A stretch of DNA of 57,125 bases from JAUZPB01 sp037140715 (GTDB lineage: Bacteria > Bacteroidota > Ignavibacteria > Ignavibacteriales > SURF-24): the NCBI GenBank assembly GCA_037140715.1, contig JBAXDX010000005.1, positions 1 through 57,125 of the forward strand, given 5' to 3'. Shown one piece after another: positions 34,508 to 43,961 of the stretch. The notes below the pieces were generated by a model. It was given only the letters and a program-made list of their open reading frames with translations, made no database searches and was not told the origin of the DNA. The stretch's first letter is position 1, and each line of letters starts with the position of its first letter. A program made the translations under genes and the position numbers.

Positions 34508-34633
34508 ATTCCATTTGATTTTATTTTGATTTAATTATACATTGAGCAGTTAAATTTTTGATTAAACAAGATAATGCAAAAATATATATAAAGATTATAA
34601 ATTCATACCTGTTAATCATTCTGGAGGAAATTT

Positions 34634-35824
34634 TTGGACTTATTCACGAAATGTTTTGAATTTACAAGGGCTGATGAGATAAAAGCAGCCGGATTGTATC
34701 CTTATTTCAGAGAAATTGAGGAAAACGAAGGGCCAGTAGTACATATAGAAGGCCGAAAAATTATAATGGCCGGTTCTAATAATTATCTTGGTCTGACAGC
34801 TCATCCATCGGTAAAGGAAGCTGCGATAAAAGCAGTTGAAAAATATGGTTCGGGCTGCTCGGGTTCGCGCTATCTTACCGGTACACTCGATCTGCATGTT
34901 GAGCTTGAAGCAAAACTTGCAAAATTCCTTGGCAAAGAAGCCTGCTTACTTTTTTCTACCGGATATCAGACTGCGCAGGGGATCATCCCGACTCTGGTTC
35001 AGAGGGGTGAGTATGTTATATCAGATAAAGATAACCACGCATGTATCGTTGCCGGCAACCTGATGGCTAAGGGAGCCACAGCCGAGGTAGTCAGGTACAA
35101 ACATAATGACATGAAGGACCTCGAAAGGGTTATTACGAAACTTCCTAAAGAAACTCCAAAGCTAATTGTCAGCGATGGCGTATTCTCAACGGGCGGAGAG
35201 ATAGTTGATTTGCCAAATCTGAACAGGATTGCCAAAGAGAACAACGCACGCATACTGATTGACGATGCTCATTCGGTAGGCGTTATCGGCAAAGGCGGAA
35301 GAGGCACGGCAAGCGAGTTTGATCTTGTCAATGAAATTGATATGACAATGGGTACATTCAGCAAGACTTTCGCTTCGCTCGGCGGCTTTGTCGCAGGTGA
35401 AGAGAGAGTTATCAACTACCTGAAGCATACATCCCCTGCCCTGATCTTTAGCGCGTCCCCTACACCGGCTTCAGTTGCAGCCGCTATAGCTTCGCTTGAC
35501 ATACTGGAAGCCGAGCCTGAAAGGGTTACCAAACTAATCAGGAATGCAAATTATGTCCGCACAAGACTGACAGAAGCAGGTTTCAATGTATTGGATGGCA
35601 GGACAGCAATCGTGCCTGTGATTATAGGCGATGACCTTCTAAGCTTCAAAATGGGCAGGATGCTTTATGATGATGGCGTATTTGTCAATATCTTTATATC
35701 ACCGGGCGTGCCACAAGGAAGGCAGATGATGAGAACAAGCTATATGTCAACTCATGAAGATGAGCATTTGGATTATATTATTGATTCATTCAAAAGAAAC
35801 GGCGCTAAGTTAGGTATTATCTGA
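34634..35824 (+). CDS. spt: Serine palmitoyltransferase (alpha-oxoamine synthase)
   Basis: A 396-residue PLP enzyme that condenses serine with palmitoyl-CoA to 3-ketodihydrosphingosine. The PLP Lys244 is in TMGTFSKTFASLGGF, with His135, Asp210/211 and His213 in the cofactor site. The N-terminus FTRADEIKAAGLYPYFREIE matches my memory of Bacteroidota serine palmitoyltransferases better than BioF or Kbl. Its start is TTG at 34634 behind GGAGGAA. It is divergent from the epimerase and followed by a terminator. Confidence 0.8.
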   Translation: MDLFTKCFEFTRADEIKAAGLYPYFREIEENEGPVVHIEGRKIIMAGSNNYLGLTAHPSVKEAAIKAVEKYGSGCSGSRYLTGTLDLHVELEAKLAKFLGKEACLLFSTGYQTAQGIIPTLVQRGEYVISDKDNHACIVAGNLMAKGATAEVVRYKHNDMKDLERVITKLPKETPKLIVSDGVFSTGGEIVDLPNLNRIAKENNARILIDDAHSVGVIGKGGRGTASEFDLVNEIDMTMGTFSKTFASLGGFVAGEERVINYLKHTSPALIFSASPTPASVAAAIASLDILEAEPERVTKLIRNANYVRTRLTEAGFNVLDGRTAIVPVIIGDDLLSFKMGRMLYDDGVFVNIFISPGVPQGRQMMRTSYMSTHEDEHLDYIIDSFKRNGAKLGII

Positions 35825-35855
35825 TTTCTCCGTTTTAGCTGATAAGTTTAATTAT

Positions 35856-35883
35856 AAACCCCGCCGGTCATCTGACGGGGTTT
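35856..35883 (+). terminator. Intrinsic terminator after spt
   Basis: AAACCCCG (35856-35863) and CGGGGTTT (35876-35883) form an 8-bp stem that opens into a T-rich tail (TTTCGTT). It is 32 bp after the spt stop. Confidence 0.85.
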
Positions 35884-36025
35884 CGTTAATTAAAAAGGCT
35901 GGCAGTAAAACAGTTTCTTTAGTTTATTATGTATTTTGGAATCATATCAGCATCCGGGTGATTCCAGTCAGCATTCCCCTGCCGGATTTCTATAAACCAT
36001 ATTTTATTAATTTGAGGGAGTTACA

Positions 36026-37147
36026 ATGAAAGAAATCAGAGTAAAGAGAGTTGTTACTGATAAGGAACTAATGCAGTTTATTAAATTCCCGTGGAAGGTC
36101 TATGCAGGCGATCAATACTGGGTGCCACCTCTGATTATGGACAGAAAGAAGATACTGGACAGGAAGAAGAACCCATTTTTCGAACATGCGGAAATGGAAA
36201 TGTTTCTTGCCGAGCAGGATAATCAAATCGTAGGCCGCATAGCGGCGATAAAGAATGATCTGCATAATAAAGAGCATAACGACAAGGCGGGTTTCTGGGG
36301 ATTTTTCGAATGTATTAATGATCAGTCTGTCGCTAATGCGCTGTTTGATACAGCTATAGACTGGCTGAAGAAAAAAGGTTGCGACAAGACGTTTGGACCG
36401 GCCAATCCGTCAAGCAACGATGAGTACGGGATGCTGATTGAGGGATTTGACGATGAACCGCGAATTCTTATGACGTACAACCCCAGGTATTACCTGGAAC
36501 TTTGTGATAATTATGGATTCAGGAAGGCAAAGGACCTTAACGCATACAAGCTTGAGAATAAAAAAGTAGCAGGCAGCGAGAAGCTGAAGCGTGTGGCAGA
36601 AATAGCAACTAAGCGCTCAGGTATTCAGATTACAAGTTTAAACATGAAGGACTTTGACCGCGAGGTTGCAAAGGTTAAATATGTGTATAACAAGGCATGG
36701 GCTGCCAACTGGGGCTTCGTTCCAATGACAGACCATGAACTTGACCACATGGCAAAAGACTTAAAGCAGCTGATAAACCCTAAGATTGTTTTATTTGGTC
36801 AGATTAAGGATGAAGTCGTTGGTTTCTCACTCTGCTTACCTGACTACAATCAGATTTTCAAGAAAATGAACGGAAGGCTTTTCCCGTTTGGCATATTCCG
36901 CCTTTTATTCGGGAAGAAGAGCATTACATGGTCGAGAGTTATTACGCTGGGCATCATACCGGAGTATCAGAAACGAGGACTTGACGCTGTATTTTATTAT
37001 GAAACACTCAACCGCGCTCACAATGAGGGTATAGACCTTGGCGAAGCAAGCTGGATACTCGAAGATAATGCAATGATGAACCGTGGCGCACAGGTAATGC
37101 AGGGCGATTTGTACAAGAAATACCGTATTTATGAGAAAAATATTTAA
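36026..37147 (+). CDS. GNAT-fold acyltransferase (bacterial ceramide synthase candidate)
   Basis: A 373-residue protein. The C-terminal half has GNAT motif A, TLGIIPEYQKRGLDAVFYYE (about residues 314-333). The N-terminal half has a conserved WVPPLIMDRKKILDRKKNPF block (about 32-51). Proteins of this layout occur beside bacterial serine palmitoyltransferase, and a GNAT-superfamily enzyme is the ceramide synthase (bCerS) in Caulobacter. I infer N-acylation of the sphingoid base. A GAGGGAG site precedes the ATG. It is separated from spt by a terminator, so it probably has its own promoter. Confidence 0.6.
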   Translation: MKEIRVKRVVTDKELMQFIKFPWKVYAGDQYWVPPLIMDRKKILDRKKNPFFEHAEMEMFLAEQDNQIVGRIAAIKNDLHNKEHNDKAGFWGFFECINDQSVANALFDTAIDWLKKKGCDKTFGPANPSSNDEYGMLIEGFDDEPRILMTYNPRYYLELCDNYGFRKAKDLNAYKLENKKVAGSEKLKRVAEIATKRSGIQITSLNMKDFDREVAKVKYVYNKAWAANWGFVPMTDHELDHMAKDLKQLINPKIVLFGQIKDEVVGFSLCLPDYNQIFKKMNGRLFPFGIFRLLFGKKSITWSRVITLGIIPEYQKRGLDAVFYYETLNRAHNEGIDLGEASWILEDNAMMNRGAQVMQGDLYKKYRIYEKNI

Positions 37148-37263
37148 TTATAACTGCCGCGGTCTGAAAACCGTGGCAATGTAAACATCTTTTTACAACC
37201 GGGCAGATGCCCCGGAATTAAAATTATTCAGAATATCCCTAAAAGACGGCACCGGGTTATAAT

Positions 37264-39249
37264 ATGCTCAAAAAGATTATCATTTTCTCCTTTCTGTACA
37301 CTTCAGTTTTTGCCCAGTATACATCACGGGATTATGAACTTGCCCGTACAACATTTGAAAGGACGTTCGATAAGAAGATAATGTTGCGCTATCTTAAAAG
37401 CGAATATCCTGACAGTGTGCGTGCTGCCCTTCTCAGCCTCGGCAACTCGAAAGATACATCGTATATCGATGATATTATATCACCTGACTTCCGGCGTTAT
37501 GGTAATTATATCTCTTTTGCATTAGGGGAAACCGGTCCCTCCGCTAAATCTGTCAGTTACCTTTTATCAATGATATTTCCATGTGCAAAGAAGGAATATC
37601 AGCGGCCGGCGTTTGAAGCTGTCGGAAGAACAGCAGATAAAAATGTTCTTGAAGACCTGATAATACGTTACATGACTGATAAAAATCAGAATTATGATGG
37701 TATCTCAGTCGCTATTTTGAATTTTGCGCTTCGTAATATTAAGTCGTCTGATTCAGGCGATGTAAAAACGCTCCGCAGGGAATTTACAGAAGCGGGCAAT
37801 TCGATGCAGAGGCGTACTGATGCGGCTTTCGCTTTGTCAAGAAGTAATATAAGCCGTGCGATGAGGAATGATTTCCTGAAGACTGTCTATGATAAGAATA
37901 ATAGTGAAGACTGGATAATACTAAAGCAGTACTCGCTTGCCTGTCTTAGAAGACTGAAGGCTGCCCCCGATAATATCGACCAGATAAAGGCTCTGATAAG
38001 CCTGTCAGACTGGCGACTGAGGGCTGAAGCTGCAAAGGTGTTAATCTACTATAAGTTCCGGACTACTGATGACCTCAGGCTGCTGTTTGCGTTAGTCAGG
38101 GATAAGAATACGAATGTATCACGACAGATGGCAGTTTCATTAAAGGATGCCATAATTGAAAGCGGACTGAAATTTTATGTTAAAGATGAGTTAAAAAAAA
38201 GCATTGCGGATTCTTCCCTTTCGGAAAATACGAGGGGTGAACTGTTCTTTTCCCTTACTAAGATGTTCCCTGACGAATTTGCGGATTTCTTCCCGGCTTA
38301 TAAGGATAAAGTGAATCCTTCTTTTATCTGTCGGGCGCTGGCAGAAAATGTTAATGACCCGCAGAAGAATCTGCAGTACCTGATGAATAATATATCTTCG
38401 GTTACAAAGCCTGACAAGCCTGAACTTATTAACGCGCTTCTGTCTCTCCAGCGGTATATGCCGGACAATACTCAGCTACGCGACCTGCTTATTGCCGGAC
38501 TGTCAGACAACATTGCCGCAGTTGTTTCAATTACAGCCGAAGGTCTGGATTCTGCCTTTATAGCTTCCAATAAAGAGGAAATAAAGAAAATAATTTCCAG
38601 GCAGATTAATCTTTATCTAAACAACCCTGATTATTCTGAATGTTTAATTTCATTAATTAATTCCGGGCGCAGAATATCCGGCGGGTTCAGTCTGGATATG
38701 ATTAAGCTGTTGCGAACCTCAACTGTATATTCACTTCAGGTTTACGCCTGCCGGGAGCTGGGCAGGAATTGCAGGCTTCAAAAGCAGCTGAATAACTTTT
38801 ACACGCTCTGGAATATGGCATTTAAATACCGTTCGGCAAAGATTTATACGACAAAAGGCAATTTCACGATTCAGTTTACGCCGGGCATAACGCCGATAAG
38901 TACCGGGAATTTCTGCCGGCTCGCTTCCGATGGCTTCTTTGACAAGATAACATTCCACCGCGTAGTGCCCGGCTTTATCATACAGTCCGGCGACCCTAGT
39001 GGCACAGGTTACGGCGGACCCGGTTATGATATTATTTCAGAATACTCTCCTGCCGGTTTTGATAAAGGCTCTGTGGGCATGTCAGGCACGGGCAGAGATA
39101 CCGAAGGCTCGCAATGGTTTATAGTACATTCCAATTATCCGCATCTGAACGGACAATATTCCAACTTTGCCAAAGTTACCGAAGGTATGGATATAATTAA
39201 TATGATTGACCAGGGAGATAGCATTTCGGGCATTGAACTAATTAAATGA
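37264..39249 (+). CDS. HEAT-like repeat protein with C-terminal cyclophilin PPIase
   Basis: A 661-residue secreted protein. The signal peptide is MLKKIIIFSFLYTSVFA (cleaved before Gln). A long helical region of HEAT-like repeats (about residues 25-510) follows, then a cyclophilin-type peptidyl-prolyl isomerase (about 525-661). The isomerase motifs are FDKITFHRVVPGFIIQSGDP, GSVGMSGTGRD, SQWFIVHS and FAKVTEGMD. The expected active-site Arg (FHRVV) and the Gln of IIQSGDP are present. It is probably a periplasmic folding factor in which the repeats bind clients. Convergent with the 39379 gene. Confidence 0.85.
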   Translation: MLKKIIIFSFLYTSVFAQYTSRDYELARTTFERTFDKKIMLRYLKSEYPDSVRAALLSLGNSKDTSYIDDIISPDFRRYGNYISFALGETGPSAKSVSYLLSMIFPCAKKEYQRPAFEAVGRTADKNVLEDLIIRYMTDKNQNYDGISVAILNFALRNIKSSDSGDVKTLRREFTEAGNSMQRRTDAAFALSRSNISRAMRNDFLKTVYDKNNSEDWIILKQYSLACLRRLKAAPDNIDQIKALISLSDWRLRAEAAKVLIYYKFRTTDDLRLLFALVRDKNTNVSRQMAVSLKDAIIESGLKFYVKDELKKSIADSSLSENTRGELFFSLTKMFPDEFADFFPAYKDKVNPSFICRALAENVNDPQKNLQYLMNNISSVTKPDKPELINALLSLQRYMPDNTQLRDLLIAGLSDNIAAVVSITAEGLDSAFIASNKEEIKKIISRQINLYLNNPDYSECLISLINSGRRISGGFSLDMIKLLRTSTVYSLQVYACRELGRNCRLQKQLNNFYTLWNMAFKYRSAKIYTTKGNFTIQFTPGITPISTGNFCRLASDGFFDKITFHRVVPGFIIQSGDPSGTGYGGPGYDIISEYSPAGFDKGSVGMSGTGRDTEGSQWFIVHSNYPHLNGQYSNFAKVTEGMDIINMIDQGDSISGIELIK

Positions 39250-39288
39250 TGATGGATGCTTAATACAAGCCCGGATTAAAGCACGATG

Positions 39289-39336
39289 AAATGAAAGATT
39301 AAACATCGCGCAGATGTATGATATAATCTTTCATTT
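39289..39336. terminator. Bidirectional hairpin between convergent genes
   Basis: AAATGAAAGATTA (39289-39301) and its exact complement (39324-39336) form a 13-bp stem. It sits between the PPIase gene stop (39249) and the beta-propeller gene stop (39379), with A/T-rich flanks on both sides. Confidence 0.7.
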
Positions 39337-39378
39337 AATGCGTCCATATTTTTATGAAGGGACGATTCAGATCAGTTA

Positions 39379-40482
39379 TTATTTATCAGTGGATGGTTTA
39401 ACTGGGGATATTTTTTTCATCGAGATAAAGTCGCTTACTATTTTTATCTTTACAAGTCCTGCCTCAGTTCCGAGCCATATACTGTCGCCGTCAAAGAACA
39501 TGGCAATAATCTTATCATTATGCAGGTTAAGTTCATCTTTGCTTATTGATGTTACCTTTTTTGTGAAGCGGTTAATAAGTGCGATGCCCTGCCCTGTCTG
39601 CTCTTTGTTCTTCTTATTAAATTTGTAGGTACTTGCCCAGATTGTGTTGCCGGTAAGAGCTAAACAATAAATACCGTCAGCGTTCATACCGTTATGTGTA
39701 TCGAAACGGCGCCAGTCTATTGTCCGGTTGTAACAATAAAGTCCGCCGATATTGAAACTCGGTTTCTGCACAGTTATAAATTCATCAAGACCAAACCAGA
39801 TGTTCTTTGATTCAGGCAGAATATCAGCAAGCGAAACTATATCGCCATCGCCGTTAAAGGCATTGGTTTTATTTGTAATAAACTGTCTGGAACCGGGGTC
39901 TTCAATGTCCTTTGGTTTGGTATATCTGTGAATTCCGACTTCAGTACCGAACCAGACGAGGCTGTCTCCGTCAAGCTTAATAGTTTTAATGCTGTTAGTC
40001 TTGGTGTTGTTATCAATGGTCAGGTCGATATCTGTAAATTTTTGGTTAGCAACTTCGAGCCTTGTTAAATACTTAAACCTTCCGATCCAGAGAGTGTTAA
40101 CATATTTGTCATAGACAAGGGCGCGTACCCAGTTACCCATTTCGCCGCCTTTGCCAAATTTTCTTTTAAGCCAGATATTTCTTTTCCGGTCGAGAGTAAA
40201 AAGCCCGTCGCTGCAACCTGCCCATACGTAATCTTTGTTATAGCTTACGCAATAGAAGAAATCCTGCTGGAGGTTTCCCCTGGATGTCGAAAAGTTTTCC
40301 CAGATGCCGGTTTTCTTCATGTAATGATAAATACCTTTGCCGTAGGTAGAAATCCAGAGTTCATTCTGGTCGCCGGTTATCTGATTAACTGAAGCGCCAT
40401 CGAGGAATGTTTCAATAACAGGCTTTTCCTGGGCATGGAGCAAAGCAACATATATAAAAACAAATAATAATATTCTTTGCAT
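39379..40482 (-). CDS. Secreted beta-propeller protein
   Basis: A 367-residue protein with signal peptide MQRILLFVFIYVALLHAQ. Repeated propeller blades follow, with the pattern NELWISTYGKGIY, DYVWAGCSDGLF, NTLWIGRFKYL, SLVWFGTEVGIHRY, KNIWFGLDEF, NTIWASTYKF and DSIWLGTEAGLV. These match the sensor propeller of hybrid two-component systems, but there is no membrane helix or kinase domain, so it is a free periplasmic or outer-membrane propeller. Ligand unknown. It is 50 bp from the chemoreceptor upstream. Confidence 0.8.
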   Translation of the reverse strand: MQRILLFVFIYVALLHAQEKPVIETFLDGASVNQITGDQNELWISTYGKGIYHYMKKTGIWENFSTSRGNLQQDFFYCVSYNKDYVWAGCSDGLFTLDRKRNIWLKRKFGKGGEMGNWVRALVYDKYVNTLWIGRFKYLTRLEVANQKFTDIDLTIDNNTKTNSIKTIKLDGDSLVWFGTEVGIHRYTKPKDIEDPGSRQFITNKTNAFNGDGDIVSLADILPESKNIWFGLDEFITVQKPSFNIGGLYCYNRTIDWRRFDTHNGMNADGIYCLALTGNTIWASTYKFNKKNKEQTGQGIALINRFTKKVTSISKDELNLHNDKIIAMFFDGDSIWLGTEAGLVKIKIVSDFISMKKISPVKPSTDK

Positions 40483-40532
40483 AATCCTTTTTTTATGAGA
40501 ACCAACAATTGGAACAAGTAAAAGTCCCTTTA

Positions 40533-42638
40533 CTACGAATGCAGTAACTGGTATTTTTTATTTCCAATCAGTTTATTTGTATAACCAGCAGACTCGTGAT
40601 GACCATTATTATTGTCAATCTTAAATCTGCCCACTAGATCCTGAAGATTTAGTGTCAGTTTGTTTAAATCTTCCGCTGCACGGGCTATCTGCTGAGTGCC
40701 GGCGGCACTCTGATGTATAACGCTGCTTATACCTTCAATGTTATTACTAATTTCTTCAGATGCGCCTGACTGCTCTTCACTTGCAGCAGCCACCTTAGTT
40801 ATAATATTGCTGACAGACTGGTTGACTTCCAGGATACGCTGGAGTGAAGCGGCTACTTCTTCAGTTAAGCGCATACCATTTTCAACAGCCCTGCCCGCTA
40901 AGTCCATTGAATCGTCTGCCTGTTTTGCTTCGCCCTGAATCAGCTTAATTGTTACAGCTATTTCTTTAGTAGCTTTTGTAGTACGCTCTGCAAGTTTACG
41001 GACTTCATCTGCGACGACAGCAAAACCGCGTCCCTGTTCGCCTGCTCTTGCTGCTTCAATAGCTGCATTAAGAGCAAGCAGGTTCGTCTGGTCTGCAATG
41101 TCATCTATTACCTGAGTTATCTCTCCGATTTGTTCCGTCTTTTTTGCAAGCGATGATATTACTTTCCCTGTTTCCTGAACAGATTCGACTATCATGAGCA
41201 TTCCGGTTTTAGTTTCCTCTACTTTTTTCGCACCATTTAATGCCGTATCGCTTGCAAGCTTAGAACTATCAGCCGCAATATTTGCGTTCTTACTGCTGTC
41301 AAGTATTGTGCTTGTCATTTTCTCTACTGATCCGGCAATTTCGGTAGTTTGTAGCGACTGCTCATGAGCGCCAGCGGCCATTTCTTCGGAACTGGCTGAA
41401 ATCTGGCTACTTGCGCTTGCTGTTGCATGTACTGCTTCGGTTACATCATTAAGCGCCCGGCTCATTTGCTCACCCAGTTTATTAATACTGTTCTTAATCA
41501 CCTGATAATCGCCCTTATAATCCCCGTGCATTCGTACTGTCATATCACCTGTTGCCATAACTTCAAGAACATCAGAACCTTCCTTAACCGGTTTAACTAC
41601 AGCGTCCAGTATATTATTTATCCCTTCGATAACATCCTTATATGCTCCCATGAATTTTTGCGAATCGCCCCGCTTTGAAAGTTCTCCGTTAATAGCTGTT
41701 CCTGTAAGTAAATTTGTTTCGCCAATAAGCATTTTTAACGATCTTATAATGGCATTTAATGAAGGAGCAATCGCATCTTCTTTATCATACATCTTTGCTT
41801 CATTTGTTATATTGCCATTCGCAATCTCAAGCATTACTCCTGACAGACCATCCAGTTGTTCTGCTACACCATCCAGCGTGGCAGACATAATGCCAAGCTC
41901 GTCTTTTGAAGTTACCCCTGCGCGCGCTTTAACATGTCCCTTCTTAAGTTCTTCTCCCATTTTCATGACTTTCAGGATTGGCTCTTTAATGGTTTTTGTA
42001 ATGAAACCTGCTATAATGACTGATAATAACACAATTATAATTACCATGACAATAGTAAATATTACCATATAAGAAACTTCTGCATTAAAAGCCACATTGG
42101 CTTTTGCCATTTCATCATTTTTCAATTTAGCATACGATCTAAGAGGCATCTGAGTCACGTCAATCAGATTATCTAATTTTAACCTGTCATCCATAGCAAG
42201 CAGAGTCGCTCCAGTTGCAATTGATCTTCCCTGTTTAAGAAGTGGAAGCATTTCACCTTCAAAAGTAGCACAGAGTTTATTTACTGCATCAGAAGCCTTC
42301 TCAACCAGCGCTTTTTCATTATCCGTAACTGCATCATCCCTTAGTGTATCTATAAGAGCGCTCCATTCTTTTTTATATTCAGTATAATACTGCTCTGTTT
42401 TTTGAATGTCGCGGGTTACTATGCCATCTTTTATAAAAGCTATAATTTTATAAGGGACCCGTCTTGCATGATCGGCATTGAGAACATGAACGGAAAGATG
42501 GGCATTCTCAACCTGCAAATTAAGTAACGTCTGAACATCTATCAGAGTAACTGAAGCCATAATGATTACAAAAAGAATAACTAAAGAGAACCCTGTAATT
42601 AGTTTTGTCGCAATTTTCAGATCTCTGAACCAGTCCAT
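40533..42638 (-). CDS. Methyl-accepting chemotaxis protein
   Basis: A 701-residue receptor from the ATG at 42638 (GGAG 6 nt upstream; the longer start at 42662 is unsupported). Membrane helix 1 is at about residues 13-35. A four-helix-bundle periplasmic sensor follows (about 36-185), then membrane helix 2 (about 190-215), a HAMP domain and further HAMP-like segments (about 215-390) and the signalling domain, whose hairpin tip is EQTNLLALNAAIEAARAGEQ-type. No CheR-binding pentapeptide ends the chain. The ligand is unknown. Chemotaxis implies a motile or surface-active cell. Confidence 0.9.
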   Translation of the reverse strand: MDWFRDLKIATKLITGFSLVILFVIIMASVTLIDVQTLLNLQVENAHLSVHVLNADHARRVPYKIIAFIKDGIVTRDIQKTEQYYTEYKKEWSALIDTLRDDAVTDNEKALVEKASDAVNKLCATFEGEMLPLLKQGRSIATGATLLAMDDRLKLDNLIDVTQMPLRSYAKLKNDEMAKANVAFNAEVSYMVIFTIVMVIIIVLLSVIIAGFITKTIKEPILKVMKMGEELKKGHVKARAGVTSKDELGIMSATLDGVAEQLDGLSGVMLEIANGNITNEAKMYDKEDAIAPSLNAIIRSLKMLIGETNLLTGTAINGELSKRGDSQKFMGAYKDVIEGINNILDAVVKPVKEGSDVLEVMATGDMTVRMHGDYKGDYQVIKNSINKLGEQMSRALNDVTEAVHATASASSQISASSEEMAAGAHEQSLQTTEIAGSVEKMTSTILDSSKNANIAADSSKLASDTALNGAKKVEETKTGMLMIVESVQETGKVISSLAKKTEQIGEITQVIDDIADQTNLLALNAAIEAARAGEQGRGFAVVADEVRKLAERTTKATKEIAVTIKLIQGEAKQADDSMDLAGRAVENGMRLTEEVAASLQRILEVNQSVSNIITKVAAASEEQSGASEEISNNIEGISSVIHQSAAGTQQIARAAEDLNKLTLNLQDLVGRFKIDNNNGHHESAGYTNKLIGNKKYQLLHS

Positions 42639-42872
42639 GTTATCTCCACGGGAAGTGAACAATTTAGTAATAAATCCTCATACGAAATATATAGATTTTT
42701 ATATAATCTTTGTATAAGAAAAATTGGTTGTCTGGATATATTTCGGATAATCTCGTGTAAACGCACTAAAAGAACCGGCATTATTATTCTTATGTACAGA
42801 GCATATTTTCATAGTCAGACTCTGATTTACATGATGAAAAAATGCTACCATCTGTTTTTTAGCAGATACGGA

Positions 42873-43805
42873 TTAGATCAGTAAAGCCATAACAGCTTTC
42901 TGAACATGCAGTCTGTTTTCAGCTTCGTCAAAAATAACTGAATTAGGCGAGTCGCAGACTTCATTAACGACTTCCTCTCCCCTGTGGGCGGGCAGGCAGT
43001 GCATAAATAAATAATCTTCCTTAGCATACTTAACCAGTTCAGGATTAACCTGATACTTTTGGAATTTCAATTTTCTTTCCATTGCTTCAGCTTCCTGACC
43101 CATCGAAGCCCATACATCGGTATAAACTATATCGGCATTCTTAACCGCTTCAACCGGATCTTCAAGAATTTCAACTTTACTTCCCATGTATTTTGCGTTA
43201 GCCACAGCGTTCCTGACAATGTCTTCGTTCGGCTTGTAGCCTGACGGAGATGCAATAGCAATGTCCATCCCCACTTTAGAGCAGCCGTTCAGGAGGCTGT
43301 GCGCCATATTATTTCCATCACCGACATAGGCAAGTTTAAGTCCTTTTAAGACCTTTTTCTTTTCGTAAATTGTAAAGAGGTCAGTTAAGACCTGACATGG
43401 ATGAAGCAGATCGGTAAGACCGTTAATCACAGGAATTGTTCCATATTTGGCCAGATCAACTACATCCTGATGATCAAATGTTCTTATCATAATACCGCTC
43501 AGATATCTTGATAATACCTTTGCCGTATCGGCCACACTTTCGCTTTTCTTTAACTGTAAATCATTAGGACCAAAATACAAACCGATTCCGCCAAGTTCAT
43601 AAATACCGACTTCAAAGGAAATACGCGTTCTGGTAGATGGCTTGGAAAAAATCATCCCAAGAGTTTTTCCTTCGAGTATGCGGTGCGGTTCGCCTGTCAG
43701 TCGCTTTAACTTAAGTAGTGTACTGAGTTCAAATATCTGCCAGACTTCTTCATGTGAAAGATCATGAATTGAAAGAAGGCTTTTGCCTTTCATATTAACA
43801 GCCAT
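42873..43805 (-). CDS. argF: Ornithine carbamoyltransferase
   Basis: Makes citrulline from ornithine and carbamoyl phosphate in arginine synthesis. The 310 residues contain the carbamoyl-phosphate motif SKPSTRTR (about 54-61), HPCQVLTDL and the ornithine-side HCLPAHRGEEV. Length and order are normal. N-acetylornithine-type transcarbamylases of Bacteroidota are related, but the HCLPAHRG version favours the classical enzyme. Stand-alone gene, 156 bp from glmS. Confidence 0.9.
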   Translation of the reverse strand: MAVNMKGKSLLSIHDLSHEEVWQIFELSTLLKLKRLTGEPHRILEGKTLGMIFSKPSTRTRISFEVGIYELGGIGLYFGPNDLQLKKSESVADTAKVLSRYLSGIMIRTFDHQDVVDLAKYGTIPVINGLTDLLHPCQVLTDLFTIYEKKKVLKGLKLAYVGDGNNMAHSLLNGCSKVGMDIAIASPSGYKPNEDIVRNAVANAKYMGSKVEILEDPVEAVKNADIVYTDVWASMGQEAEAMERKLKFQKYQVNPELVKYAKEDYLFMHCLPAHRGEEVVNEVCDSPNSVIFDEAENRLHVQKAVMALLI

Positions 43806-43961
43806 TTAATTCTTCTCCGTTTTATCTTAGAACTAATTTTAAAAAGGTACCTCAAAATTACAAAATAATTTTGGTTCCGCGACTCTTATCTGCCGTTTTT
43901 AATCATCAACAGCTCACATCATTAACATATTTTTACGCTCATAAACATAAATCTCTGATTA

